A DNA stretch of 64,000 nt from an uncultured Duodenibacillus sp. (GTDB taxonomy: Bacteria > Pseudomonadota > Gammaproteobacteria > Burkholderiales > Burkholderiaceae_F). Where the stretch lies: the NCBI GenBank assembly GCA_944388865.1, contig CALXKM010000002.1, positions 85,945 to 149,944 of the forward strand, written 5' to 3'. Position 1 is the stretch's first letter. Each line of letters starts with the position of its first letter. The translations under genes and the position numbers were made by a program. The notes under the pieces are model-generated. The model worked only from the letters and a program-made list of their open reading frames with translations. It was not told the DNA's origin and made no database searches. Shown in pieces: positions 9,124 to 17,483 of the stretch.

Positions 9124-10347
9124 TCAGCACGCCAAATCCCCGTTTTCAAGGAGATAGGCTTGCTTGGGCGGCTCGTGACTGGAAAAAGCCAAGGGCGAAA
9201 GACTGTAGGCGTAGCTGCCTGCATTGGAGACGGCAATCAGATCGCCGGGCCTGACCTGAGGGAGATCGACGCCTGCGGCGACTACGTCAAGCGCCGTGCA
9301 GAGGTTTCCGACAACGTCAACGCGCTCTAAAGGAGCTGGTGCAGGCGTTCCGTCAGATCGAAATGCCTTGAGTTCAAAAGCGTGCCTATTTGTGTAGAAA
9401 GGTTCTTGTAAATCGCGGGCTTGAGTGTTGTTTGAAACAATGAGATTTGCTAGAGCCGGCCGCAGAAAGCCGTTGACGCCGTTGCGCACGACGACGAAAG
9501 TCTTGCCGCAGCTTTTTTTGACGTCAACAACCGGCGTGAAGTATGTTCCTGCGCGGCAAACTACAAAGCGCCCTGTTTCAATGAGGGGCTGGGCATGAGC
9601 AAGGCGATCAAATTTCCCTAAATGCTTTTCAAAAGCAGCGCCGAGCTTTTCAAGATCCAGATCGATTTCATGCGCCTGATCGTAGGCAAGGCCGATGCCG
9701 CTGCCGAAATTCAAAAAATCGGGATGAATGTCAAGCCGCTGCGCGGCGCGGTTGAAAAATTCAAAGCTTTTTGCCCAGTAGCGCGACAGCGCTTCAACAT
9801 CGAGCATTTGGCTTTGAAGATGCATGTGTAAGCCCGTGACGGTTAGGTGGGAACAGCGCGCTAAGAGCGCTTGCAGTTCATCAAGTTCTTGGGCATCAAT
9901 ACCGAACTTTGAGGGTGCTCCGGCTTCGGAGAGCATGCTGAAGTCAGGATTGAGGCGAACGCCGATCTTTTCAATCTTTTTGCGTGAGAAAGCTTCTTGC
10001 TCAAGAAGCTCAATCTCATGGAGGCTGTCGGCGATGATGCGGCAGCTGCCGATGGTCGATGCAATATCGTGCGCCGTCTTTCCCGGGGCGCTGAAGTAAA
10101 TGTTGTTTGGCGCAATGCCAGCCTTTAGGCTCAGGCTGACTTCACCGGCAGAGGCCGCGTCGGTGCCAAAGCCCGCCCGTGTGATGTCGCTTAATATCGC
10201 CGCAAACGGATTGGCTTTGACCGAGTAGAGAAATCGACAGGAAGGAAAAGCGCTTTGAAGTCTTGAGAGATTTTTGCGGATGACCGACTGCTCATAGACG
10301 TAGCAGGGACTTAAGGGCGCGATGCGGGCGACAAAGTCTGGAGTCAT
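9124..10347 (-). CDS. Fold-III PLP-dependent amino-acid decarboxylase (LysA-like), substrate unknown
   Basis: Chosen start ATG 10347 follows AAGGAAAA and gives 407 residues; an upstream in-frame start would run into spoT. The alanine-racemase-like barrel has the PLP lysine in YSVKANP (K44), SKFGID, FGSGIG for phosphate binding, and an ETGR block; the C-terminal domain has GNLCTALDVV with the active-site cysteine and NAGSYAYS. This matches diaminopimelate/ornithine-type decarboxylases. However, the lysA block HxHIGSQ is here HMHLQSQ, so meso-diaminopimelate is doubtful. D-ornithine/D-lysine or siderophore-type decarboxylases are alternatives. It lies downstream of spoT on the same strand. Confidence 0.75.
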   Translation of the reverse strand: MTPDFVARIAPLSPCYVYEQSVIRKNLSRLQSAFPSCRFLYSVKANPFAAILSDITRAGFGTDAASAGEVSLSLKAGIAPNNIYFSAPGKTAHDIASTIGSCRIIADSLHEIELLEQEAFSRKKIEKIGVRLNPDFSMLSEAGAPSKFGIDAQELDELQALLARCSHLTVTGLHMHLQSQMLDVEALSRYWAKSFEFFNRAAQRLDIHPDFLNFGSGIGLAYDQAHEIDLDLEKLGAAFEKHLGKFDRLAHAQPLIETGRFVVCRAGTYFTPVVDVKKSCGKTFVVVRNGVNGFLRPALANLIVSNNTQARDLQEPFYTNRHAFELKAFRSDGTPAPAPLERVDVVGNLCTALDVVAAGVDLPQVRPGDLIAVSNAGSYAYSLSPLAFSSHEPPKQAYLLENGDLAC

Positions 10348-10450
10348 GAAGTTTTCCTTTTTCTCGTGCGGCAGTCGTCTCAATGACAAATCGTCAAAGC
10401 GCACGTCTGCGGACAATCGTACGCTTTGGCGCAAAGAGAACGGATAAGGC

Positions 10451-12793
10451 TCAGTCGCCTGATGGCAGCATGATGCGCTTGTCTCCGTCGAGCCTTCTGG
10501 CAACAGCTGTCACGGTCGACAGGTGCCGCAGGCCGCGCATGATGTGCATCAGGTGCAGGCGGCTTCGAACCTGGATGGTGAGGTGAAGTCTCTCGGAGGC
10601 GTTTCTGTCGTCTTCAAGGTTGACGCCCACGATTGAGGAGCCAGCCTTTGCAAGTTCGGCAGCAATGGCGGCTATGGCTGCGCGTTCATCGGTTACCGAG
10701 ATTTCAAGCGGCACGCTGAAGTGCGTCTCATTGTCAATGTCTTCTTTCCAGCCTACCGGCATCCAGCGCTGTGGATCGCTCTGGCGGCCGCGTTTGGCGT
10801 GCTCACAGTCGGCGCGGTGCACGGAAAGCCCGTGGCCCTTTCTCATGAAGCCCCAAATGGCGTCGCCCGGAACCGGGTGGCAGCAGCTTGCAAGCTGCAC
10901 GGCCATGCCTTCGGTGCCGCGGATGGTGACGGCAGTTTCGGTCTGATGATGTTCTGCCTTATTTTTGTGCATGATGTTGAGCATGCGGCCAACAACGCCG
11001 GCGGCAAATTGTGCCCCTTGTCCGATGTCGGCATAAAGCTTTGCACGGCTCTCGGTTTGGGTATCAATCAGCACTTCGTGCCAGACGTGTTCGGCAACAG
11101 ACTCGATGTCAAGCTTGGCTTCCTGTGCAGCCTTGAGCAGCACGCGCTTGCCAAGCTCAACGGACTGCTCGGCCGAAAGCGAGCGCAGGTACTGGCGTAC
11201 CTCGGCTCTGGCTTTGCCGCTTCGAGCAAAGTTGAGCCACTCGGGATCGGGTTCGGCGTCGGGCGCGGTGATGATCTCGACCATGTCGCCGTTTTTGAGC
11301 TGCGTTGAAAGCGGCTTGGCTTCGCCGTTGATGCGGCAGCGCACCGTTTTGTTGCCCACATCCGTATGGATTTGATAGGCAAAATCCACGGGGCACGATC
11401 CTTGCGGCAGGCTGATGATCTTGCTCTTTGGCGTGAAGACGTAGACGCGATCTGGGAATAGGTCGATTTTGATGTTTTCAAGAAATTCGCTGCTGTCGGA
11501 GCTTGTACGCTGAATCTCCATCAAGCTTTGCAGCCAGGCGGCTACCATGTTTTGCAGCTCGCTCGTATCGAGCCCGTCGTTGTAGAGCCAGTGCGAGAGT
11601 ATGCCCATTTCATCGATGCGGTGCATTTCCTCGGTGCGGATCTGGTACTCGACGGGAGTACCGAAGGGGCCGATCACGGTCGTGTGCAGGCTCTGATAGC
11701 CGTTGGCCTTCGGAATGGCAATGAAGTCCTTAAAGCGCGAATTGACGGGTTTGTAGAGCTGATGCAGCGCTCCCATTGCGAGATAGCACTCTTGGCGCGT
11801 GCGTACGATGACGCGAAAGCCGTAGATGTCGAGCACGTCGGAAAACGAGGCGTGCGTGTCGCGCATGCGGTTGTAGATGCCGTAAATGGTTTTGTCGCGG
11901 CCCTGCACTTGCGCGATGATGCCGTGCTTGGGCAGGGCAGTGCGCGTTTCCCTCAAAATGCGTTCAAGAATGGCGCGGCGATTGCCGCGGGCGAGAATCA
12001 CGTTTTCGCGCAGCACTTCGTAGCGGCGCGGGTAGTGATTCATGAAGGAGAGTTCCTGCAGTTCGCGAAAGACCTGATTGAGTCCCAGACGATGGGCGAT
12101 CGGCACATAGATTTCAAGCGTTTCCTTGGCAATGCGCCGGCGCTTGTCAGGACGCATGACGCCCAGCGTGCGAAGGTTGTGCAAACGGTCGGCGAGCTTC
12201 ACAAGTATGACGCGCACATCGCGGCACATCGCAAGCAGCATCTTTCTGAAGCTCTCGGCCTGCGCAATTTCATTGGAAGAAAAGCGAAGTTTGTCGAGTT
12301 TGCTTACGCCGTCGACGAGTTCCGTGACTTCTGCTCCGAAGCGCTCGGCCATTTCGATTTTGGCTACCTGCGTGTCTTCGAGCACGTCGTGCATGAGACC
12401 TGCACAGACCGTTGTGGCGTCAAGGTGCCACTGCGCCAGAATATTGGCAACGGCCAAAGGATGCGTTATGTAGGGTTCGCCCGACTTTCTGAACTGTCCG
12501 AGATGAGCTTCGTCGGCGTACTGGAAGGCCTGGCGGATGCGGTCAACGTCGGCCTGAGACAAATACTGGCTGCAGCGATCAAGAAGTTCGCTTGAAGTGA
12601 CGATGCTGGTTGTTTTGACAACCGGCGAAAATAGCGGCAGATCGGCTTCTTGGCTGACTTTGGAATCGGCTCGCGCATCGAGATAGGCTGCGTCATAGTC
12701 CTCTTCGTTGGACTGGATTCCTTGCGGGAGCTGCGGACGCACAAATGCGGGCTGGCGCGACAGTGCGGAGTTTTGAGGGGCGTTAAACAGCAT
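10451..12793 (-). CDS. spoT: Bifunctional (p)ppGpp synthetase/hydrolase
   Basis: A RelA/SpoT homologue of about 780 residues from ATG 12793, which follows GGAAGAG. Domain order: a ~50-residue polar extension; HD hydrolase domain with intact AGLMHDVLEDT (His-Asp near 135); synthetase domain with DIYGFRVIV and KANGYQSLHT; TGS domain with DRVYVFTPKSK; a C-terminal regulatory region ending in an ACT domain. Both catalytic halves look intact, so it should make and degrade (p)ppGpp in response to starvation. It follows rpoZ and gmk on the same strand, the usual gmk-rpoZ-spoT order. A large antisense open frame opposite it is not considered real. Confidence 0.94.
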   Translation of the reverse strand: MLFNAPQNSALSRQPAFVRPQLPQGIQSNEEDYDAAYLDARADSKVSQEADLPLFSPVVKTTSIVTSSELLDRCSQYLSQADVDRIRQAFQYADEAHLGQFRKSGEPYITHPLAVANILAQWHLDATTVCAGLMHDVLEDTQVAKIEMAERFGAEVTELVDGVSKLDKLRFSSNEIAQAESFRKMLLAMCRDVRVILVKLADRLHNLRTLGVMRPDKRRRIAKETLEIYVPIAHRLGLNQVFRELQELSFMNHYPRRYEVLRENVILARGNRRAILERILRETRTALPKHGIIAQVQGRDKTIYGIYNRMRDTHASFSDVLDIYGFRVIVRTRQECYLAMGALHQLYKPVNSRFKDFIAIPKANGYQSLHTTVIGPFGTPVEYQIRTEEMHRIDEMGILSHWLYNDGLDTSELQNMVAAWLQSLMEIQRTSSDSSEFLENIKIDLFPDRVYVFTPKSKIISLPQGSCPVDFAYQIHTDVGNKTVRCRINGEAKPLSTQLKNGDMVEIITAPDAEPDPEWLNFARSGKARAEVRQYLRSLSAEQSVELGKRVLLKAAQEAKLDIESVAEHVWHEVLIDTQTESRAKLYADIGQGAQFAAGVVGRMLNIMHKNKAEHHQTETAVTIRGTEGMAVQLASCCHPVPGDAIWGFMRKGHGLSVHRADCEHAKRGRQSDPQRWMPVGWKEDIDNETHFSVPLEISVTDERAAIAAIAAELAKAGSSIVGVNLEDDRNASERLHLTIQVRSRLHLMHIMRGLRHLSTVTAVARRLDGDKRIMLPSGD

Positions 12794-12943
12794 GAACTCT
12801 TCCCAATTCAAACAAAAACGCCGCACGGAGTTTTTATTGTCTGTCTTCCGGCGGCGTTGTTCTTGTTTTGCCTGATGGTGTCTGCCAGTGCTACGCCCTT
12901 AAGGCATCGGACGCAGCATGGGGATATGCACCTTGCGCTTCCC

Positions 12944-13144
12944 TTATGACACGCGTTCGAGCATTTCCCGGCCGGTGGCGCCTTGCGCAATTTCGCGCAG
13001 AGCAATCACGGTGGGCTTGTCCTTGGCGTCAATCTTCGGGGCATGTCCCTGCGTGATGAGGCGAGCGCGGTAGGCTGCGCACAGAACCATTTCAAAGCGG
13101 TTCGGAATTTTCTTCAGACAATCTTCAACGGTAATACGTGCCAT
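12944..13144 (-). CDS. rpoZ: RNA polymerase omega subunit
   Basis: A 66-residue protein beginning [19 protein letters not shown] and containing the omega-family helix with ALREIAQG. Omega helps assemble beta-prime into RNA polymerase and forms part of a ppGpp-binding site, which fits its position between gmk and spoT. Length and start are normal for the family. Confidence 0.95.
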   Translation of the reverse strand: MARITVEDCLKKIPNRFEMVLCAAYRARLITQGHAPKIDAKDKPTVIALREIAQGATGREMLERVS

Positions 13145-13244
13145 CTTGTGTGAAAATAAAAATTGCAGTCAAAAAGAATAAAAACACCTCACGCCGGCCC
13201 TTTGAACACCCACGGGCGGCAGTGAAGCAGAAGGTCAACCGAGA

Positions 13245-13895
13245 CTAGACCGGAACGCCGATCGCGATGAACTGATCGCGGTGCCGAACGGCCTGGTGAC
13301 GGTAGCTCAGACGCGATGCAGTCACAATGGCCTGCAGCTGCGAGAGTGCCGTCTCAAAGTCATCGTTGATTATAACGTACTCGAATTCGGGCGCATGGGC
13401 AATTTCTGCGCCGGCACCAAGCAGCCGGCGCGTAATGGTCGCTTCGCTGTCGGTGCCGCGCTTGTGCAGCCGCGCCGAGAGCGCCTCAATTGAGGGCGGC
13501 AGAATAAAGATGCCGACAGTATCGGGAAATTTGCTGCGCACCTGTCTGGCTCCCTGCCAGTCGATTTCAAGCAGCACGTCGCGTCCTGCGGCCATTTGCT
13601 GCTCGATCCAAACGCGGCTTGTGCCGTAGTAGTTGCCGTGCACGAGCGCGCACTCAAGGAACTCTCCCTTTTCTTTGCGTTCTTCAAATTCGGCAACGGA
13701 AATGAAGTGGTATTCGCGGCCGTTTTGCTCTCCGGGGCGCGGATCGCGCGTGGTGTGCGAGATTGACAGCATCAGGCTGTGATCATGGTTTAAAAGAGCG
13801 CTCACAAGAGAGCTTTTGCCGGCTCCGGAAGGCGCCGTTACCATGAAAAGTCGGCCGTGGTGCTTGGGCAGGGGCAAAGAGGGCGTGCTGGGCAT
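13245..13895 (-). CDS. gmk: Guanylate kinase
   Basis: From ATG 13895 the protein has 216 residues; a longer frame upstream adds 47 residues not typical of the family. Walker A is APSGAGKSS near residues 20-28, followed by [19 protein letters not shown], the GMP-binding segment. It phosphorylates GMP to GDP, feeding GTP and therefore (p)ppGpp synthesis by the neighbouring spoT. First gene of the gmk-rpoZ-spoT set. Confidence 0.94.
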   Translation of the reverse strand: MPSTPSLPLPKHHGRLFMVTAPSGAGKSSLVSALLNHDHSLMLSISHTTRDPRPGEQNGREYHFISVAEFEERKEKGEFLECALVHGNYYGTSRVWIEQQMAAGRDVLLEIDWQGARQVRSKFPDTVGIFILPPSIEALSARLHKRGTDSEATITRRLLGAGAEIAHAPEFEYVIINDDFETALSQLQAIVTASRLSYRHQAVRHRDQFIAIGVPV

Positions 13896-13992
13896 GAGAA
13901 GTCTCAAAAAGCGTCGAAATTCAACGGGATGCGAAATTGTAAAGCATTGCCGCAATGTCGTTGGAATCTTTGATGGATGCATGCAGGCCGCA

Positions 13993-14023
13993 TTGCGATG
14001 AAGGATGGTTTTGCAGATATACT
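13993..14023 (+). promoter_or_regulatory. Possible sigma-70 promoter for the amino-acid decarboxylase
   Basis: TTGCGA and TATACT separated by 19 bases, about 150 bases upstream of the decarboxylase ATG at 14172. The spacer is longer than ideal and there is no experimental support. Confidence 0.3.
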
Positions 14024-14171
14024 CTGAGCACCGCAATGCAGGGCAAAAATTGCAGCTGCGTTCGGGCTTCTTTTTTCGGCGCGCTGACTTTCTTGGTCAA
14101 CTTCGGGCAAGGCAGTGCGGGCAGGCTCAAAAAGCTGGTTTTGTTCGTTTTCTTTTCGAGAGTTTTTTCGA

Positions 14172-16418
14172 ATGAAATACCATTTCCCGATTGTCATCAT
14201 TGACGAAGACTACCACTCGGAGAATGTCTCCGGTCTGGGCATCCGCGATCTGGCTCAGGCCATTGAAGCACAAGACATCGAGGTGCGTGCCGTGACGGCT
14301 TTTTCGGATCTGACAAGCCTTGCGCGTCAGGCTAGCCGTGCTTCTGCCTTCATCGTGAGCATGCACGATGATGATTTTGCGAGTGCTGACGAGGAAAGCC
14401 AGGTCGTGCAGGAGCTGCGCGACTTCGTGCGCAAAGTGCGCGCATCAAACCCCGATGTGCCGATCTTCTTGTACGGAGAAACCCAAACCGCGCCCAATAT
14501 TCCCAACGATGTCACTCGCGAGCTGCACGGCTTCATCAACATGTTTGAAGATACGCCTGACTTCGTCGCGCGCTACATCGTGCGCGAAGCCAAGGAGTAT
14601 CTCAAGAGTCTGCCTCCGCCTTTTTTCAGGGCGCTCACGCATTACGCAGCCGACAGCTCCTACTCCTGGCACTGCCCTGGTCACTCGGGCGGCGTGGCTT
14701 TCTTAAAGAGTCCTGTGGGGCAGATGTTTCATCAGTTCTTTGGCGAAAATATGCTGCGAGCCGACGTCTGCAATGCCGTCGAAGAGTTGGGGCAGCTTTT
14801 GGATCATACGGGACCGGTTGCGAAGTCCGAGCAAAATGCCGCGCGCATTTTCGGCTGCGACAATCTCTTTTTTGTGACCAACGGTACATCGACCTCCAAT
14901 AAGATCGTTTGGAACTACACCGTTGCTCCGGGCGACATCGTCGTGGTCGACCGAAACTGCCACAAGTCCATTCTGCACGCCATTACGCTTACCGGCGCCA
15001 TTCCGGTTTTTCTTATGCCTACGCGCAATCACTACGGCATCATTGGACCTATCCCCTTGTCAGAGTTTGAGTGGTCAAACATTGAAGAAAAAATTCAGCG
15101 CAATCCGCTTATTCAGAACAAGGAGGCAAAGCCTCGGATCATGACGCTTACGCAGTCGACCTATGACGGCATTGTCTACAACGACGAGGTGATCAAGCAA
15201 AAGCTCGACGGCAAGGTTGACATTTTGCACTTTGACGAAGCGTGGCTGCCGCATGCGGCTTTTTCCTCGTTTTACGACAACATGCACGCCATCGACAAAA
15301 AGAAGGCGCGCACCAAAAAGAGCCTTGTCTTTGCCACGCACTCCACGCACAAGCTTTTGGCGGGCATCTCGCAGGCAAGCCAGATCTGCATTCAGGATTC
15401 GGAAACCGAAAAGCTCGATCGCGCAAGCTTCAACGAAGCCTTCATGATGCACACGTCAACTTCGCCGCAATACGCCATCATTGCAAGCTGCGACGTGGCC
15501 GCTGCCATGATGGAGGGGCGTGCGGGCACCGCTTTGGTGGAAGACTCGATTGCCGAGGCGGTGGACTTTCGGCGCGCTATGCGCGAAGTCGGCGTCAATT
15601 ACCACGATTGGTGGTTCACTGTATGGGGACCTGACGAAATTCCCGCCGAAGGCACCGGTACGCAAAGCGACTGGATGCTGCACGCCGATGAAGACTGGCA
15701 TGGGTTCGGACATGTGGCAGAAGGCTTCAATATGCTCGACCCGATCAAGGGGACGATCGTCACGCCCGGACTCTCGGTTAAGGGAGAATTTGCCCAGACC
15801 GGCATTCCTGCCGCGGTGGTGACCAAGTATTTGGCCGAGCACGGCATCATTGTGGAAAAAACCGGCCTTTACTCGTTTTTCATCATGTTTACGATCGGCA
15901 TCACGAAGGGCCGCTGGAACACGATGGTCACCGAGCTGCAGCAGTTTAAGGACGCCTATGATGCAAACGCTCCGCTCTGGCACGTGATGCCCAAATTCAT
16001 TGCGGCCTTTCCGGAATATGAAAATCTGGGGCTGCGCGATCTCTGCCAGAGCATTCATGAGGTGTACCGCAAGTACGATGTGGCGCGTCTGACAACGCAG
16101 ATGTATACCTCGGAGATGGTGCCTGCGATGCGACCGACCGATGCGTACGCCAAATATGCTCATGGTGAAGTTGACCGGCTCCCCATTGACGAGCTTGAGG
16201 GCCGCGTCTCGGCCGTGCTGCTTACGCCTTATCCGCCGGGCATTCCGCTTTTGGTGCCGGGCGAGCGCGTCAATGCAAAAATCGTTGAGTATCTGCGCTT
16301 TGCCCGCGACTTCACGCGGCGCTTCCCTGGATTTGAAAGCGATGTGCACGGCTTGGTCAAAGTTGCGCAGCCCGACGGCAGCATCAAGTACATGCTCGAC
16401 TGCGTGAAGGAAGACTAA
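14172..16418 (+). CDS. Fold-I Orn/Lys/Arg decarboxylase (biodegradative type)
   Basis: 748 residues from ATG 14172; an in-frame ATG at 14115 is less likely because the family begins at the receiver-like wing domain, here KYHFPIVIIDEDY. Order: N-terminal wing (to ~125), PLP-binding core with HCPGHSGG near 175, the PLP lysine in THSTHKLLA (K394), and a C-terminal domain. Such enzymes decarboxylate arginine, lysine or ornithine in the cytoplasm for acid resistance or polyamine supply. Arginine is favoured by overall similarity to the ~750-residue betaproteobacterial proteins, but the substrate is not fixed by sequence. No antiporter gene is adjacent, which argues against a dedicated acid-resistance pair. 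Confidence 0.85.
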   Translation: MKYHFPIVIIDEDYHSENVSGLGIRDLAQAIEAQDIEVRAVTAFSDLTSLARQASRASAFIVSMHDDDFASADEESQVVQELRDFVRKVRASNPDVPIFLYGETQTAPNIPNDVTRELHGFINMFEDTPDFVARYIVREAKEYLKSLPPPFFRALTHYAADSSYSWHCPGHSGGVAFLKSPVGQMFHQFFGENMLRADVCNAVEELGQLLDHTGPVAKSEQNAARIFGCDNLFFVTNGTSTSNKIVWNYTVAPGDIVVVDRNCHKSILHAITLTGAIPVFLMPTRNHYGIIGPIPLSEFEWSNIEEKIQRNPLIQNKEAKPRIMTLTQSTYDGIVYNDEVIKQKLDGKVDILHFDEAWLPHAAFSSFYDNMHAIDKKKARTKKSLVFATHSTHKLLAGISQASQICIQDSETEKLDRASFNEAFMMHTSTSPQYAIIASCDVAAAMMEGRAGTALVEDSIAEAVDFRRAMREVGVNYHDWWFTVWGPDEIPAEGTGTQSDWMLHADEDWHGFGHVAEGFNMLDPIKGTIVTPGLSVKGEFAQTGIPAAVVTKYLAEHGIIVEKTGLYSFFIMFTIGITKGRWNTMVTELQQFKDAYDANAPLWHVMPKFIAAFPEYENLGLRDLCQSIHEVYRKYDVARLTTQMYTSEMVPAMRPTDAYAKYAHGEVDRLPIDELEGRVSAVLLTPYPPGIPLLVPGERVNAKIVEYLRFARDFTRRFPGFESDVHGLVKVAQPDGSIKYMLDCVKED

Positions 16419-16468
16419 TTGAAAACTGGCGCTCTCAGACCGCTTTCTGATGAACGCGCTCTGCTGAT

Positions 16469-16496
16469 CGTTGAGATCAACGTTGCGCCGGCGCAA
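16469..16496. promoter_or_regulatory. Two abutting palindromes in the leader of the gcvT-like gene
   Basis: CGTTGAGATCAACG (6-bp arms, 2-base centre) is directly followed by the perfect 14-bp palindrome TTGCGCCGGCGCAA. They lie 37-64 bases upstream of the ATG at 16533. Regulator binding or an RNA structure is possible; no T-run follows, so an intrinsic terminator on the plus strand is unlikely. Confidence 0.4.
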
Positions 16497-16532
16497 AAAT
16501 TAAAAAACACAAAAAGGAAAGTAGAGGAAAAA

Positions 16533-17438
16533 ATGGCTCTGGATTTGGTTTTGTTTGAAAAGATGCCGGTCACCGTCCTCAAAATCGAAGGCAGCGGAAA
16601 GTTTCTGGCCAGGCTTCTGACAAGCGACGTCAAAAAAATTCCTGAATCCGGCGTTTGCCGCAGCGTCATGATGAATGCCACGGGCGGCGTCATCGGCGCG
16701 CCTTGGGTAGCGCGCACATCACAAAACGCCTACGAGCTCATTCTTGCCTCCGAGACGGCCGATGCCGAGCAAGCCTGGGCAAGACAGGTGAGCGTTGCTT
16801 TTGATGCCGAAGTGCAGTCCGAATCTTTGGAGGGCTTTTACTTTGTCGGAAAGCTTCCGGTCAAGGAGCTTGATCTGAAGGAACATGCAATGGTGCAGTC
16901 GCTTGGGCTTCGCTTTGTCAACATGGGCTGGATTTGCCTTGCGGCGGGGCCCTCTGAAGCTGTAGGCGCGCTCTACGACAATCTCGTTGCGGCGGGCGCT
17001 AAAAAGGGTGAGCAGACGGGATTTGACGCACTGCGCATTTTTGCTCGCGAACCAGCTTCAGGGCTTGAGCTTGACGAGGGATCAAGTCCCTTGGAGACAG
17101 GGCTTGAGGATGCGGTGGATTTTGAAGATCCCGAGCGCATTTTCATCGGCAGAGCGCTGACCGAAGCACGCGCCAAGACGGGCAAACATCTGCGCATGCA
17201 GCTTGTCGCTTTTGATGTCGCCTTTGATCCCTCGCTTCTTGTCGAGGTGCCGATGATCGAAGTCGAAGACAATTTGTATCCGATGACGAGCATCGCCCGC
17301 GTGCCTGAAGGTCCCTACACCGTGGGGCTGGTGCGGCTGCCGCTTTCGGTCAATGTCGGCGACAGGGTAAAGGCGCTCGTTAAGACCAATCCGCGCGTCG
17401 CATGCGAGGCTGCTCTGGTGATCGACCGTCAGATCTAA
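16533..17438 (+). CDS. Degenerate GcvT-like (aminomethyltransferase fold) protein
   Basis: 301 residues from ATG 16533, which follows an AGAGGA ribosome site; an earlier in-frame start at 16419 would give an untypical extension. GcvT-type folate-binding fold is recognised from ALRIFAREPASGLELDEG, SPLETGLEDAVDF and FIGRALTEA. It is about 60 residues shorter than normal T-protein. The conserved segment GGVIDD, carrying the catalytic aspartate in T-proteins, reads GGVIGAPW, so both acidic residues are lost. gcvH and gcvP, normally downstream, are absent and sdaA follows directly. It may be a remnant or a repurposed tetrahydrofolate-binding protein rather than an active T-protein. Confidence 0.7.
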   Translation: MALDLVLFEKMPVTVLKIEGSGKFLARLLTSDVKKIPESGVCRSVMMNATGGVIGAPWVARTSQNAYELILASETADAEQAWARQVSVAFDAEVQSESLEGFYFVGKLPVKELDLKEHAMVQSLGLRFVNMGWICLAAGPSEAVGALYDNLVAAGAKKGEQTGFDALRIFAREPASGLELDEGSSPLETGLEDAVDFEDPERIFIGRALTEARAKTGKHLRMQLVAFDVAFDPSLLVEVPMIEVEDNLYPMTSIARVPEGPYTVGLVRLPLSVNVGDRVKALVKTNPRVACEAALVIDRQI

Positions 17439-17483
17439 GGATCCTTTTGTTTTTTGCAGTTTGATACTTTTCATCGTCAAGCC

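Noticed and set aside
11528-12595. 355-codon open frame on the plus strand opposite spoT
   Set aside because: It lies wholly within the intact spoT gene on the other strand, shows no family resemblance, and is the kind of shadow frame common in GC-rich genes.
15456-16496. 346-codon minus-strand frame opposite the Orn/Lys/Arg decarboxylase
   Set aside because: It overlaps a clearly conserved gene throughout; residue composition (His/Arg-rich) is typical of antisense shadows.
16419-16532. Glycine riboswitch upstream of the gcvT-like gene
   Set aside because: The leader is only 114 bases and shows none of the conserved glycine aptamer segments.
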